Below are positions 17,502 to 25,707 of a stretch of 64,000 nucleotides of DNA, piece by piece. The notes under the pieces were generated by a model, which searched no databases, was not told the DNA's origin, and saw nothing but the letters and a program-made list of their open reading frames with translations. How positions within the stretch are numbered: position 1 is the stretch's first letter; every line of letters begins with the position of its first letter. The DNA comes from UBA8828 sp964510855 (GTDB lineage: Bacteria > Verrucomicrobiota > Verrucomicrobiia > Opitutales > UBA953). Made by a program: the position numbers and the translations under genes. The stretch is taken from assembly GCA_964510855.1 (NCBI GenBank), contig CAZEDB010000001.1, positions 62,001 to 126,000 of the forward strand, given 5' to 3'.

Positions 17502-18380
17502 TTAGTTTTGGGAAGCTCCAGCAGTAAGCTCGAGAATTTCCTGAGTAATCGCGGCTTGGCGGGCTTTGTTATACTCGAGTGAAAGCGCGGCTGCGATTTT
17601 CTTGGAATTATCGGTGGCCGCTTTCATTGCCACCATTCGGGCACTGTGCTCAGAAGCTTTGGCTTCGAGTACCGCTTGGTGAACCGCTACTTTGTAAAAA
17701 AGTGCGGGTAGCTCGGCGAGGATCTCGGCGGCGGAAGGTTCAAAGACCATATCACGCTCATCGGCTTCGATACGCGGGGCGGCTAATCCGAGTTTCTCCC
17801 TCATCTCACGGGCTTGCTCAGCCAAAGCCTGCGCTGGGAGTAACTGTTGGACGCGGGGGGCTTGAATTAAGGTATTCTTGAAGTGGGCATAAAGCACTTC
17901 CACGGTGTCGACCTTGCCCTCTAAAAAGGCTTTAAGTAAAAATTCTGCGGCGGGCCTAATTTCTGTGAAGGTGGCCTTATCGGTCACAGGGAAGTCGGCT
18001 AAAAGCGTGCGCCCAGCCCGAGCCAGCGACTGGCGTCCTTTACGCCCTAGAGTAACGAAGGCGGCAGACTTAATCTCAAACGCTGCCCTCAAGAGATTAC
18101 TATTTAGCGCGCCACACATACCTTTGTCAGGGGTGACGATTAAGATGCCTCTTACTTTTACCTCACGACGGGCCATTAAGGGATGATTGATTTCTCCCAC
18201 TTTAGCTGCCGCGGTATCAAGGATTTCGCCCAGCAACTCGGCGTACTCGCGGCCCGACTTAGCGGCATCTTGTGCGCGCTTCATCTTAGACGATGCCACG
18301 AGTTGCATCGCCCGCGTGATTTGCCCGGTGCTCTTAACCGATTTTATTCGGTTACGAATCTCGCGGAGTCCCTTGGGCAT
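17502..18380 (-). CDS. atpG: F1Fo ATP synthase gamma subunit
   Basis: This 292-residue central stalk rotor subunit starts with the long coiled-coil helix MPKGLREIRNRIKSVKSTGQI and the conserved AMQLVASSKMKRAQ, has the Rossmann-like middle (TPDKGMCGALNSNL), and ends with the second coiled-coil helix (KIAAALSLEYNKARQAAITQE). This is the standard F-type form. It lies between atpA and atpD with about 25-bp gaps on both sides. Confidence 0.97.
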   Translation of the reverse strand: MPKGLREIRNRIKSVKSTGQITRAMQLVASSKMKRAQDAAKSGREYAELLGEILDTAAAKVGEINHPLMARREVKVRGILIVTPDKGMCGALNSNLLRAAFEIKSAAFVTLGRKGRQSLARAGRTLLADFPVTDKATFTEIRPAAEFLLKAFLEGKVDTVEVLYAHFKNTLIQAPRVQQLLPAQALAEQAREMREKLGLAAPRIEADERDMVFEPSAAEILAELPALFYKVAVHQAVLEAKASEHSARMVAMKAATDNSKKIAAALSLEYNKARQAAITQEILELTAGASQN

Positions 18381-18406
18381 AGTTTAGAGGAAAAAGTAAT
18401 TTAGAA

Positions 18407-19933
18407 TTAGGCCTTAAAGGTGCGCTTCCAACTTTCGCAGGCGGCCTTAAGCTCAGCAGCTCCTGCATCATCAATCTTCTCGCCGTTACGGATCTTAACC
18501 ATGACGGCGGGCTTAGAGGATTCTAAGGCAGCTTGGAGGGTGGCAGCAGCTTGGGTAACCGACTTGACCGCCACATCGTTGAAGAAGCCGTTTTGCATCG
18601 CCCAAATCAAGGCAACTTGGATTTCAGCCGACTTGGGTGCGGTGGGCGGTTGTTTGAAGAGCTCTACGAAGCGGTCGCCCTTATCGAGGATGGCTTTCGT
18701 TTGTGCATCAAGGTCGGAGCCGAATTGAGCAAAGGCCGCAAGTTCGCGATACTGAGCGAGTTCACCTTTAACCTTACCAGCAACTTGCTTAAAGGCTTTG
18801 ATCTGAGCGGCAGAACCTACGCGGGAAACGGAGAGACCCACGGAGACGGCTGGGCGGATACCTTGATTGAAGAGGTCGGTTTGGAGGAAGACCTGACCGT
18901 CGGTAATGGAAATGACGTTGGTGGGAATGTAAGCAGAAACGTCACCCGCTTGGGTTTCAATAATAGGGAGCGCAGTGAGAGAGCCCTTGCCGGCGAGACG
19001 AGCGGAGCGCTCGAGCAGACGGGAGTGGAGGTAGAAGACGTCACCAGGATAGGCTTCACGTCCAGACGGGCGCTTAAGAATCAGGGAAATTTGGCGATAG
19101 GCCGCAGCATGCTTCGAAAGGTCATCATACACAATCAAGGCATCTTGTCCGTTTTCCATGAACCACTCGCCAATAGCGGTGCCGGCGAAAGGCGCGAAAA
19201 CTTGGTTGGCAGCATTGTCGGCCGCAGGCGCAGCAACAATCACACAGAACTCCATGGCTCCGGCTTTTTCTAAAGTACCAATCGTGCGGGCGATGGAAGA
19301 ATTTTTGGTACCGATAGCAACGTAGATGGAATAAACGGGACGGAATTTAGGGTCGCCTGAAGCGAGACCAACGCGGTTGGCGTTGGCTTGGTTAATGATG
19401 GTATCAATCGCAATCGTGGTCTTGCCCGTAGCACGGTCACCAATGATCAACTCGCGCTGACCACGACCAATAGGAATCATGGCATCAATCGCCATGATAC
19501 CCGTTTGCATGGGCTGATCGACGGACTTGCGAGGAATAATCCCGGGGGCAATTTTCTCTACAGGATAACGCTCGGTTGATTGGATGGGGCCTTTGCCGTC
19601 AACGGGATTACCTAGAGCGTCCACCACACGACCTAAAAGACCTTTGCCTACGGGGATGGATAAAAGGCGCCCAGTAGTTTTGGCCTGCATGCCTTCTTTG
19701 AGGGACGAGATATCGCCCATCACGACGCAACCTACCGTGTCTTCGGCGAGATTCAGCGCCACGCCCATGAGACCTCCAGGGAACTCCACCATCTCATTCA
19801 TCATCACCCCGGAAAGGCCCTCAACCGCGGCGACGCCGTCAGCAAGGGTAACAATGGTGCCGACGTTGGCTTTACCAGCACGGGCATCGAGACCCGCGAT
19901 AGCTTGTTGAATTTGATCAATGACGTTGCTCAT
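18407..19933 (-). CDS. atpA: F1Fo ATP synthase alpha subunit
   Basis: This 508-residue non-catalytic nucleotide-binding subunit has Walker A GDRATGKTT, the family motif PIGRGQRELIIG, ALIVYDDLSKHAAAYRQ, and PGDVFYLHSRLLERSA. N-terminal helix residues that contact delta are present. It follows atpH by 25 bp. Confidence 0.98.
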   Translation of the reverse strand: MSNVIDQIQQAIAGLDARAGKANVGTIVTLADGVAAVEGLSGVMMNEMVEFPGGLMGVALNLAEDTVGCVVMGDISSLKEGMQAKTTGRLLSIPVGKGLLGRVVDALGNPVDGKGPIQSTERYPVEKIAPGIIPRKSVDQPMQTGIMAIDAMIPIGRGQRELIIGDRATGKTTIAIDTIINQANANRVGLASGDPKFRPVYSIYVAIGTKNSSIARTIGTLEKAGAMEFCVIVAAPAADNAANQVFAPFAGTAIGEWFMENGQDALIVYDDLSKHAAAYRQISLILKRPSGREAYPGDVFYLHSRLLERSARLAGKGSLTALPIIETQAGDVSAYIPTNVISITDGQVFLQTDLFNQGIRPAVSVGLSVSRVGSAAQIKAFKQVAGKVKGELAQYRELAAFAQFGSDLDAQTKAILDKGDRFVELFKQPPTAPKSAEIQVALIWAMQNGFFNDVAVKSVTQAAATLQAALESSKPAVMVKIRNGEKIDDAGAAELKAACESWKRTFKA

Positions 19934-19958
19934 GTTTTTAAGAAAAAAGGGTTAAGGT

Positions 19959-20363
19959 TTAGGCGGCGAGACTGCGCTCAAGACGCTCGAGGCGACCGAG
20001 GGCGGTAAGATCTAAAACATCATCTCCCACGCGCACCCGAAGGCCAGCGAGGAGACGATCGTTGCGTTGGGCGGTGGCACGTAAGGTGCGACCTGTGGTA
20101 CGCGAAAGGGCGACGCCGATAGCCTTGAGACTCTCGGCTGAAATTGGACCCGCGTGCTCAACGCGTGCTTCCGAGCGTGCCACTTCACGACGCACACTGG
20201 CTAAGTAAGCTTTTAAAATCGGGCGCAATTGATGCGAGGCGTGGTGTTTGGCTAAGGCGGCTAAAACGGCCCCGACGCGCTCAGCAGAAACTTCACCCTT
20301 CTCGAGTGAGAGAGCTAAGAGGCGCTTGGCTTCAGCGCGGGCGGCGGCAGGGGAAAAGGCCAT
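19959..20363 (-). CDS. atpH: F1Fo ATP synthase delta subunit, short form
   Basis: At 134 residues this is shorter than the usual 170-180. The C-terminal region is intact (VPLS-type GPISAESLKAIGVALSRTTG, then GLRVRVGDDVLDLTALGRLERL), which ties delta to subunit b. About 45 residues of the N-terminal helical domain that binds the alpha N-termini seem missing or reduced. The ATG is 2 bp after the atpF stop, so no longer form can be made from this frame without overlapping atpF. Position between atpF and atpA confirms the identity. Confidence 0.9.
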   Translation of the reverse strand: MAFSPAAARAEAKRLLALSLEKGEVSAERVGAVLAALAKHHASHQLRPILKAYLASVRREVARSEARVEHAGPISAESLKAIGVALSRTTGRTLRATAQRNDRLLAGLRVRVGDDVLDLTALGRLERLERSLAA

Positions 20364-20365
20364 GG

Positions 20366-20908
20366 TTAGTTGGCAAGGGCTTTAACGGCTGCGTCATTAA
20401 CGCGCGTCTTAGCGGCATCGTCGAGCGACTGATCAATAACCTTTGCGGTAGTGGCCACGACGAGACGGGCGACTTCCACTCGAACTTCAGCGAGCATCTT
20501 AACACGCTCGGCATCGAGGACGAGTTTTCCGCGGCGGAGTACCTCGGCGGCTTCACTCGCGGCGGCGGCTTTTGCCTCCTCGACCGTACGCTTCGCGGTG
20601 GCTGAGGCTTGTGCAACCAAGGTAGCGGCTTCTTGTGCAGCTTGCGTTAGAACTTCTTCGCGACGGCGCTCGGCATCGAGTTTAGCACGCGAGGCAGCTT
20701 CAGCATCGGCTAAACCTTTTTCAATCATGGCGGTGCGAACCTCTAATTGACCGAGGGCGGGTTTGATGGCGAAGCGGTAGAGGACAAAGGCTAAGATGGA
20801 GAAGTTTACGATCTGGGCTAAGAACCCAGGCAGATTAACCCCGAACTTTTCCGTGAGTTCGGTAATCTTAGCGTCGGCGGCAGCGAGCGTGAGGGGGAGG
20901 AGGGTCAT
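20366..20908 (-). CDS. atpF: F1Fo ATP synthase b subunit
   Basis: This 180-residue peripheral stalk subunit has one N-terminal membrane helix (FLAQIVNFSILAFVLYRFAIKP) followed by a long Ala/Glu/Arg-rich coiled coil (EAASRAKLDAERRREEVLTQA) and a C-terminal part for binding delta (VVATTAKVIDQSL). A short leader (MTLLPLTLAAADAKI) resembles a weak signal sequence. It starts 62 bp after atpE, across a strong hairpin, and is followed 2 bp later by atpH. Only one b-type gene is present. Confidence 0.96.
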   Translation of the reverse strand: MTLLPLTLAAADAKITELTEKFGVNLPGFLAQIVNFSILAFVLYRFAIKPALGQLEVRTAMIEKGLADAEAASRAKLDAERRREEVLTQAAQEAATLVAQASATAKRTVEEAKAAAASEAAEVLRRGKLVLDAERVKMLAEVRVEVARLVVATTAKVIDQSLDDAAKTRVNDAAVKALAN

Positions 20909-20937
20909 GGTTCTTAGATGTCCTTTTAAAAAGAGAA

Positions 20938-20963
20938 GCGGCGGGCCGTTTAAGACCCGCCGC
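20938..20963 (-). terminator. GC-rich hairpin inside the atp operon, between atpE and atpF
   Basis: Bases 20938-20945 (GCGGCGGG) and 20956-20963 (CCCGCCGC) form a perfect 8-bp GC stem with a 10-base loop. In the direction of transcription it follows atpE and is followed by a TTCTCTTTTTAAAA stretch, which looks like an intrinsic terminator. Because atpF to atpC are needed downstream, it is probably a leaky terminator or an mRNA-stabilising hairpin that raises the amount of c subunit. Confidence 0.65.
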
Positions 20964-20970
20964 TGAGTCG

Positions 20971-21171
20971 TTAGGTGAGGAAGATCGCGTAGAACGCGAC
21001 GGCTTCAGCAAGTGCCATGCCCAGAATGGACTGGACGAGGATCTTGCCGGAGGCCTCAGGATTACGACCTACGGATTCAACTGCCTTAGCGCCAATCATA
21101 GCGACGCCGAATGCGGCGGCGAAGCAGCCAACGGCGGCAGGGAGTGAACCGGTGATTTGTGCGAGGATCAT
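20971..21171 (-). CDS. atpE: F1Fo ATP synthase c subunit
   Basis: This 66-residue proteolipid forms the rotor ring. Two helices are visible, joined by the polar loop VGRNPEASGK. The ion-carrying carboxylate is the Glu in GMALAEAVAFYAIF of helix 2. The residues around it are hydrophobic, and the Gln and Ser/Thr ligands of sodium-type rings are not evident, which favours protons. It is on the short side for the family. It lies 79 bp after atpB and before a GC hairpin. Confidence 0.95.
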   Translation of the reverse strand: MILAQITGSLPAAVGCFAAAFGVAMIGAKAVESVGRNPEASGKILVQSILGMALAEAVAFYAIFLT

Positions 21172-21250
21172 GTAGTGTATTTTGTTTTGGGTTTCTCTTA
21201 GCTGTCCGCTTGGGGAAGTCCCAGCAAGTCGCCAGCCTTGAAAGTAAAAG

Positions 21251-22126
21251 TTAGTGAGCGTGCTCCTCGTCGTCGTGACCGCCTTCGTGGTTACAAATGA
21301 GCCCGATATAGACGGCTGAGAGCAGCGTGAATACGAAGGCCTGAATCAGTCCAACTAAAACCTCGAGTATCGCCCCAGCGGTAGGAACCACAAAGGGCAC
21401 AATATTAGCGAGGGCGTGGATAAGATTCTCGCCGCCAAAGACGTTGCCGTAGAGGCGGAAGGAAAGCGAAACGAGGCGGAAGAGAATGGAAATAACTTCA
21501 ATGCCCCCAACCGCTAAGAAAATAAAGCTGAGCAACACCCACATGGTCATACCAATTTCTTTTTTGTCCGATTTGTTGCCGAAGAGATCATGGGCCAGGA
21601 CTTTAATGCCCGCATAGCGCAACACAAAGTAGGTCCAGAAGCCGAAGGATAAAACACTCAGGGCCAAGGTCGTATTCAAATCGGTATTAGCTGGGCGTAC
21701 CGCCTCGAGCCAATTGATAGATGGTGTTCCGCCGGGAGACGTACTTAAGCCTTCTTGAGCATATTTAAGCGTGCCCACCCCGGGGAGCAGGCCGCTCCAA
21801 TTCATGAAGAGAATAAAAACAAAGAATCCACAGAGAATAGGGAATGTCTTCCCAATCATTTTCTTACCAACAATCGGCTCAAGTGTATCGCGTAAACCTT
21901 GCGCAATGCCCTCAAGGGCTGCTTGGCCTTTGCCTGGAATAAGTTGGGGTGTTCCGACCGTAAGGCGCACCCCGATAATGATGAGGGCAGCAATCACCCA
22001 AGTAGTTAAAATCGTGTTAGAAATGGGTAAGCCAAAAATTTCAAATCCGAGATCGGTAGAGCGCGGTGAAACGGCCGCCGATGAAAGGGCGGGTAAAAGA
22101 ACCAAGGTAAAGGCGAGACGCAGCAT
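21251..22126 (-). CDS. atpB: F1Fo ATP synthase a subunit
   Basis: This 291-residue membrane stator subunit forms the proton half-channels. The C-terminal helices carry the conserved region with the essential arginine (VSLSFRLYGNVFGGENL), and the last helix has GLIQAFVFTLLSAVYIG. The ATG at 22126 is chosen over an upstream TTG at 22204 because it gives a signal-peptide-like start (MLRLAFTLVLLPALSSAAV). A His/Asp/Glu-rich C-terminal tail (HEGGHDDEEHAH) is seen. It is first in the operon; no atpI gene precedes it, and pdxH lies upstream on the same strand. Confidence 0.96.
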   Translation of the reverse strand: MLRLAFTLVLLPALSSAAVSPRSTDLGFEIFGLPISNTILTTWVIAALIIIGVRLTVGTPQLIPGKGQAALEGIAQGLRDTLEPIVGKKMIGKTFPILCGFFVFILFMNWSGLLPGVGTLKYAQEGLSTSPGGTPSINWLEAVRPANTDLNTTLALSVLSFGFWTYFVLRYAGIKVLAHDLFGNKSDKKEIGMTMWVLLSFIFLAVGGIEVISILFRLVSLSFRLYGNVFGGENLIHALANIVPFVVPTAGAILEVLVGLIQAFVFTLLSAVYIGLICNHEGGHDDEEHAH

Positions 22127-22234
22127 ACGAGGCTTAAGATGGAGAACGGTCAGCCTGTTAAAAGGGTCAACACTCGGTAAGGGGGCAACCTTGGAGTTAG
22201 GCAAAGCCCCGGGGGCTATAAGTTTTGCTAATGG

Positions 22235-22870
22235 CTAAGGCTGGAGTCGGGTTATTTTCCAGCCGCTCGCAGATTTACTATAACTAAAACGGTCATGTAG
22301 CCGGCTGGGTCGACCTTGCCAAAACTCAAAGGACTCAGGAACGAGCCTAAATCCACCCCATTGAGGCGGTAAGGGGATTTCTTTTCCGGCATAAAGGGCC
22401 TCAACTTGGGCAAATTGGCGTTCTAAAGTAGCGCGATCGTCAATCGGCTGGCTTTGTGCGGATGCCCAAGCACCCAACTGGCTCCCGCGGGGCCTTGAAT
22501 GGAAATAAGCTAGGGTCTCTTCATGGCTAACCGCCTCAACGGAGCCGCGAAGGTGAACCTGGCGCTCTAGGTCCACCCAGGGAAACGTCAGGGAGGCGCG
22601 GGGTTGGGCCTGAAGTGCTAAACCTTTGGCACTTTTAAAATTGGTGAAAAAAGTAAATCCGCGGGAGTCGAAGGCTTTTAATAAAAGCACCCGAGTCGTA
22701 GGACCTCCATCAGCCGCCACCGTGCCTAAAACCATGGCGTTGGGTTCAAGTAAACCTGCATCACAGGCTTGTTTAAACCAAACGCGAAACTGATCTAAAG
22801 GGTCAGCAGCCAACTCATGGATATCAAGTCCATGGTTAGCATAGTCACGTCGGAGTCCCTTAATATCCAT
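22235..22870 (-). CDS. pdxH: Pyridoxamine/pyridoxine 5'-phosphate oxidase
   Basis: This 211-residue FMN enzyme makes pyridoxal 5'-phosphate. It matches PdxH along its length: RRDYANHGLD at the N-terminus, the substrate and FMN region RVLLLKAFDSRGFTFFTNF, FPWVDLERQVHLRGSVE, SRPRGSQLGAWASAQSQ, and the C-terminal PPQWGGFRLVPESFEFWQG with RLHDR. PLP made here would serve Kbl, LysA and the Cys/Met-type enzyme in this window. It lies upstream of the atp operon on the same strand. Confidence 0.96.
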   Translation of the reverse strand: MDIKGLRRDYANHGLDIHELAADPLDQFRVWFKQACDAGLLEPNAMVLGTVAADGGPTTRVLLLKAFDSRGFTFFTNFKSAKGLALQAQPRASLTFPWVDLERQVHLRGSVEAVSHEETLAYFHSRPRGSQLGAWASAQSQPIDDRATLERQFAQVEALYAGKEIPLPPQWGGFRLVPESFEFWQGRPSRLHDRFSYSKSASGWKITRLQP

Positions 22871-22967
22871 TAACCCAAGTCTTAGGCTTTAGGTAGCTTG
22901 CGGCAAGTAGGGACGTTGTGACCTCGCCTGCAGGTTAAAATACTGCCTTAGTAGCGAGGTGAACTTA

Positions 22968-23693
22968 ATGCTCCTGTCTAAAGAAGAGGTGAAACATGGC
23001 CTTCTCCCTTCAGATCCCCGCGCCCGGCATCTTTTAAAAACCTTACATGCTAATATCGGCACCCGGCTTCATGTAGGCATTCTGGGCGAGCGGCGTGGTT
23101 TGGGTACAGTTTTAACCACGGAACCCCGGCTTACCTTTGGTATTCGCTGGGAGCCTGAACCCCAGGAGATCTTGCCACTCGATGTTTTAGTCGGACTTCC
23201 GCGGCCGCAATCTGCCCGAAAAGTTTTGCATGATCTGGCGTCACTCGGCGCTCGCCGCATTACTTTTTTTAAACCCGCCAAGGGCGACCCTGCTTATGCT
23301 ACGAGTACCCTATGGAGTAGTAATGAATGGAAAGAACTCTTAGAAAAAGGTGCAGAGCAGGCCTGCTCAGTGCTGATTCCCCGAGTCGATCATGCCCACT
23401 CATTAGAGGCCGCACTGGCTAATTGTACACCAGGCGGTTGGCGCATAGCTCTCGATCCTTACGAAGCTGAGGGACCCCAAGAAGCAACCTTCCCAAAAAC
23501 CTCGCATGCTGTTTTAGCCATCGGACCTGAGCGCGGTTGGGATAAATCGGAACGCGAGCTGCTTCGTCCTGCCGGCTTTTTATTTCGTCACCTTGGTGAT
23601 CGAGTTCTTCGCGTTGAAACCGCCTGCGTCATGGGTAGCGGCCTGCTCTTGGCCGGTTTAGGTGCTTGGCGAGCTCATCGCGCACTGGTTTAA
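22968..23693 (+). CDS. rsmE: 16S rRNA (uracil-1498-N3)-methyltransferase
   Basis: This 241-residue SPOUT-class methyltransferase modifies U1498 of 16S rRNA. The knotted SAM-binding C-terminus is clear: AIGPERGWDKSERELL and LGDRVLRVETACV, with PKASGDP-type FKPAKGDPAYA and EQACSVLIPRV in the middle. The ATG at 22968 is preferred because GAGGTG lies 6 bases upstream; an in-frame GTG at 22959 overlaps that site. It is divergent from pdxH and convergent with rsmD. Confidence 0.94.
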   Translation: MLLSKEEVKHGLLPSDPRARHLLKTLHANIGTRLHVGILGERRGLGTVLTTEPRLTFGIRWEPEPQEILPLDVLVGLPRPQSARKVLHDLASLGARRITFFKPAKGDPAYATSTLWSSNEWKELLEKGAEQACSVLIPRVDHAHSLEAALANCTPGGWRIALDPYEAEGPQEATFPKTSHAVLAIGPERGWDKSERELLRPAGFLFRHLGDRVLRVETACVMGSGLLLAGLGAWRAHRALV

Positions 23694-23694
23694 A

Positions 23695-24249
23695 TTAGAC
23701 TCGACGGAAAATAGAGGCGGCGGGCTGACCTTTGCCTTTGCCGAGAACTTTATGCAGCCGCCAACCTTCGGGAACTGGGAGGGTAAGACCTCCTGGGGCT
23801 TCGAGGACTAAACGGGCGTGTTCTCCGCTAGTTGCAGCAGCGGCAGCGGTGCTCACTAATAAATCTGCTTCACGCTCCCACATGTCCCACGGCGGATCCA
23901 TAAATACCAAATCGAACTTCCGCAGAGGAGAGTCATAACGACGGGCATCACCTTTAATCGCTTCAAAAGGCAAGGCCTCTAGCCCCATTGATTTTGCAAC
24001 TGCTGCCGCATTTATAGCCAATGTGGAAACGGTTATTTCATCAACCGCGACCGCTGCAGCTGCTCCGCGTGATAAAGATTCTAAAGCATAAGCACCAGTA
24101 CCGGCAAAAAGATCGAGTACTTGGGCTTGGGGCACCCAAGCCGCGAGTGAACTAAAAACCGCTTCTCTTAAATAATCCGTAGCAGGTCTTACTGGGCCGG
24201 CTGGTACGCGCAGCGAAATTCCTCGAGCTTTTCCTCCCGTGATGCGCAT
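23695..24249 (-). CDS. rsmD: 16S rRNA (guanine-966-N2)-methyltransferase
   Basis: This 184-residue Rossmann-fold methyltransferase starts MRITGGKARGISLRVP, the family entry motif, then RPATDYLREAVFSSL, the SAM loop VLDLFAGTGAYALESLSRGA, and the catalytic MDPPWD in place of the usual DPPY. The ATG at 24249 is preferred over a TTG one codon upstream. It follows the Fpg/Nei gene by 30 bp on the same strand and ends 1 bp from the rsmE stop. Confidence 0.93.
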   Translation of the reverse strand: MRITGGKARGISLRVPAGPVRPATDYLREAVFSSLAAWVPQAQVLDLFAGTGAYALESLSRGAAAAVAVDEITVSTLAINAAAVAKSMGLEALPFEAIKGDARRYDSPLRKFDLVFMDPPWDMWEREADLLVSTAAAAATSGEHARLVLEAPGGLTLPVPEGWRLHKVLGKGKGQPAASIFRRV

Positions 24250-24279
24250 CAAACTAAGGAGAGGCTTCGTGATTAAGCG

Positions 24280-25095
24280 TCAATCGCGTTCGTTGCCCAA
24301 TCGCTGACGACTTGGCGACCAACAGGCGGTGCGACCCCCTACGGTTGCGCGTTGAAGAGTTTTTTTACTTCGCGGACAAATCCCCCCATCTTCCCAGCGG
24401 TGATTAAATAGCCAGGTGTTGGGAGGTTCAGCGCCTTGGCTACCAATAACTTCAAGGGCATCACGGCATACTTGCCTTAAACAACGGTATAAAGTTTTTT
24501 GAGCCTTGGGTCCAAATTTTCCCGCTTGTGCCTGAGGATGAAATCCAGCGCGCCATAAAATTTCATCAGCCATCCAATTTCCGACACCAGGGAAGCGTTC
24601 TTGCATGAGTAAAACCGCCTTTATGGGCGCACGCGCGCGGCGTTTTAAAAATGCCTTAAGCAGTTCAGGGGTGAAAGCTTGGGAAAGAATCGCGGGGGCA
24701 ATCGCTTCCCACCAGGGCGGCCTGCCCTGCCCTTGCCATAGGTGCACTTTACCAAACATGCGAGGGTCGCGAAAAACCAGGTGAGGCCCTTTTTTAAAAC
24801 GAAGGATAAAGTGGTCATGCTTTCCCGCCTTAGTGTCTTGGGTGAGTTGTTCGGTGACACCGGTCATGCCTAAGTGTACCCCGAGCCATGCTCCGCTCGA
24901 AAAAACGAAGGCCATTTGTTTCGCAGCGGCCTCAGTATGGACCATTTGGCTGCCGACCAGTGCTCGTTTAACCAGCGCAGGGTTGATGTCGCGGCAACAG
25001 CGCGCCTGGCGATTAAACTCTACTGCCATAACCTCGCGATTAAGGCCGCTATCCCAGCGTTTTCTAAACCACTCAACTTCGGCAAGCTCGGGCAT
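24280..25095 (-). CDS. Fpg/Nei family DNA glycosylase with degenerate zinc finger
   Basis: This 271-residue base-excision enzyme starts MPELAEVE, giving the catalytic proline after Met removal. It has K59 in AAAKQ, LGVHLGMTG, and the helix-two-turn-helix region ERFPGVGNWMADEILWRAGFHP at about 146-166. The C-terminal finger, normally four cysteines, keeps the GGRT arginine but shows GICPRS (Cys230) and TACWSPSRQ (Cys248), so at least two zinc cysteines are replaced. This resembles zincless-finger members of the family. Substrate (8-oxoguanine or oxidised pyrimidines) is not settled. It leads a two-gene run with rsmD. Confidence 0.87.
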   Translation of the reverse strand: MPELAEVEWFRKRWDSGLNREVMAVEFNRQARCCRDINPALVKRALVGSQMVHTEAAAKQMAFVFSSGAWLGVHLGMTGVTEQLTQDTKAGKHDHFILRFKKGPHLVFRDPRMFGKVHLWQGQGRPPWWEAIAPAILSQAFTPELLKAFLKRRARAPIKAVLLMQERFPGVGNWMADEILWRAGFHPQAQAGKFGPKAQKTLYRCLRQVCRDALEVIGSQGAEPPNTWLFNHRWEDGGICPRSKKTLQRATVGGRTACWSPSRQRLGNERD

Positions 25096-25184
25096 GGGAT
25101 AAGAGAGATGCAGCTTAGACTTAAGTGCAAATTCTTGTTAAGAAATGCGGTTGCTCGGCGTTTGAAGCCCGTCACCTTAATTGC

Positions 25185-25706
25185 ATGGCTGAAAGCCCAA
25201 CCCTGCCTTTTAAGATTAGTGTGCTCGTCTTTTTAAAAGATGCTGCAGGGCGGCACCTACTCATTAAGCGGGCGAAGGCTCCTAATCTTGGTTGTTGGAG
25301 TCCAGTTGGAGGAAAACTCGAGATGCCCCAAGGGGAATCGCCTTTTGAGTGTGCGGTGCGTGAAGTAGGCGAAGAAACGGGTCACACCATCACAGCTTCT
25401 GATCTCCATCTTTTTGGGATGGTCAGTGAACGGGGTTATGAAAGTTCGACCCACTGGTTGATGTTTCTTTTCGATTGTCGTAAGCCTATGACTGCCCTGC
25501 CAGCTGATATAAATGAAGGTCAGTTTGGGTTCTTTACGCGTGCGGCGATAGATGAACTTAATCTCCCTGCCACTGACCGTAAGTTGCTCTGGCCGGTTTG
25601 GGATCAACACCGCGGTAGTTTCTTGGCCTATCGTGCCGAGTGTGACCCCTCACGTCCGCTCATTATCACCGAGGAAGAAAGTCATCTTCGGCCCCACCTC
25701 GACTGA
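25185..25706 (+). CDS. Nudix hydrolase
   Basis: This 173-residue protein has a Nudix box, GGKLEMPQGESPFECAVREV then GEETGH, with two extra residues in the first loop compared with the GX5EX7REUXEEXGU pattern, and the acidic REVGEE metal site intact. It probably hydrolyses a nucleoside diphosphate linked to another group; the flank WCLMFLFDCR-like stretch (THWLMFLFDCRKP) gives no clear substrate. The ATG at 25185 (MAESPTLPF) is preferred over a GTG at 25125. The next gene starts 1 bp after the stop, so the two are likely coupled. Confidence 0.88.
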   Translation: MAESPTLPFKISVLVFLKDAAGRHLLIKRAKAPNLGCWSPVGGKLEMPQGESPFECAVREVGEETGHTITASDLHLFGMVSERGYESSTHWLMFLFDCRKPMTALPADINEGQFGFFTRAAIDELNLPATDRKLLWPVWDQHRGSFLAYRAECDPSRPLIITEEESHLRPHLD

Positions 25707-25707
25707 A

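Noticed and set aside
22127..22204. TTG start for atpB
   Set aside because: It would add 26 residues before a signal-like N-terminus; the ATG at 22126 is better.
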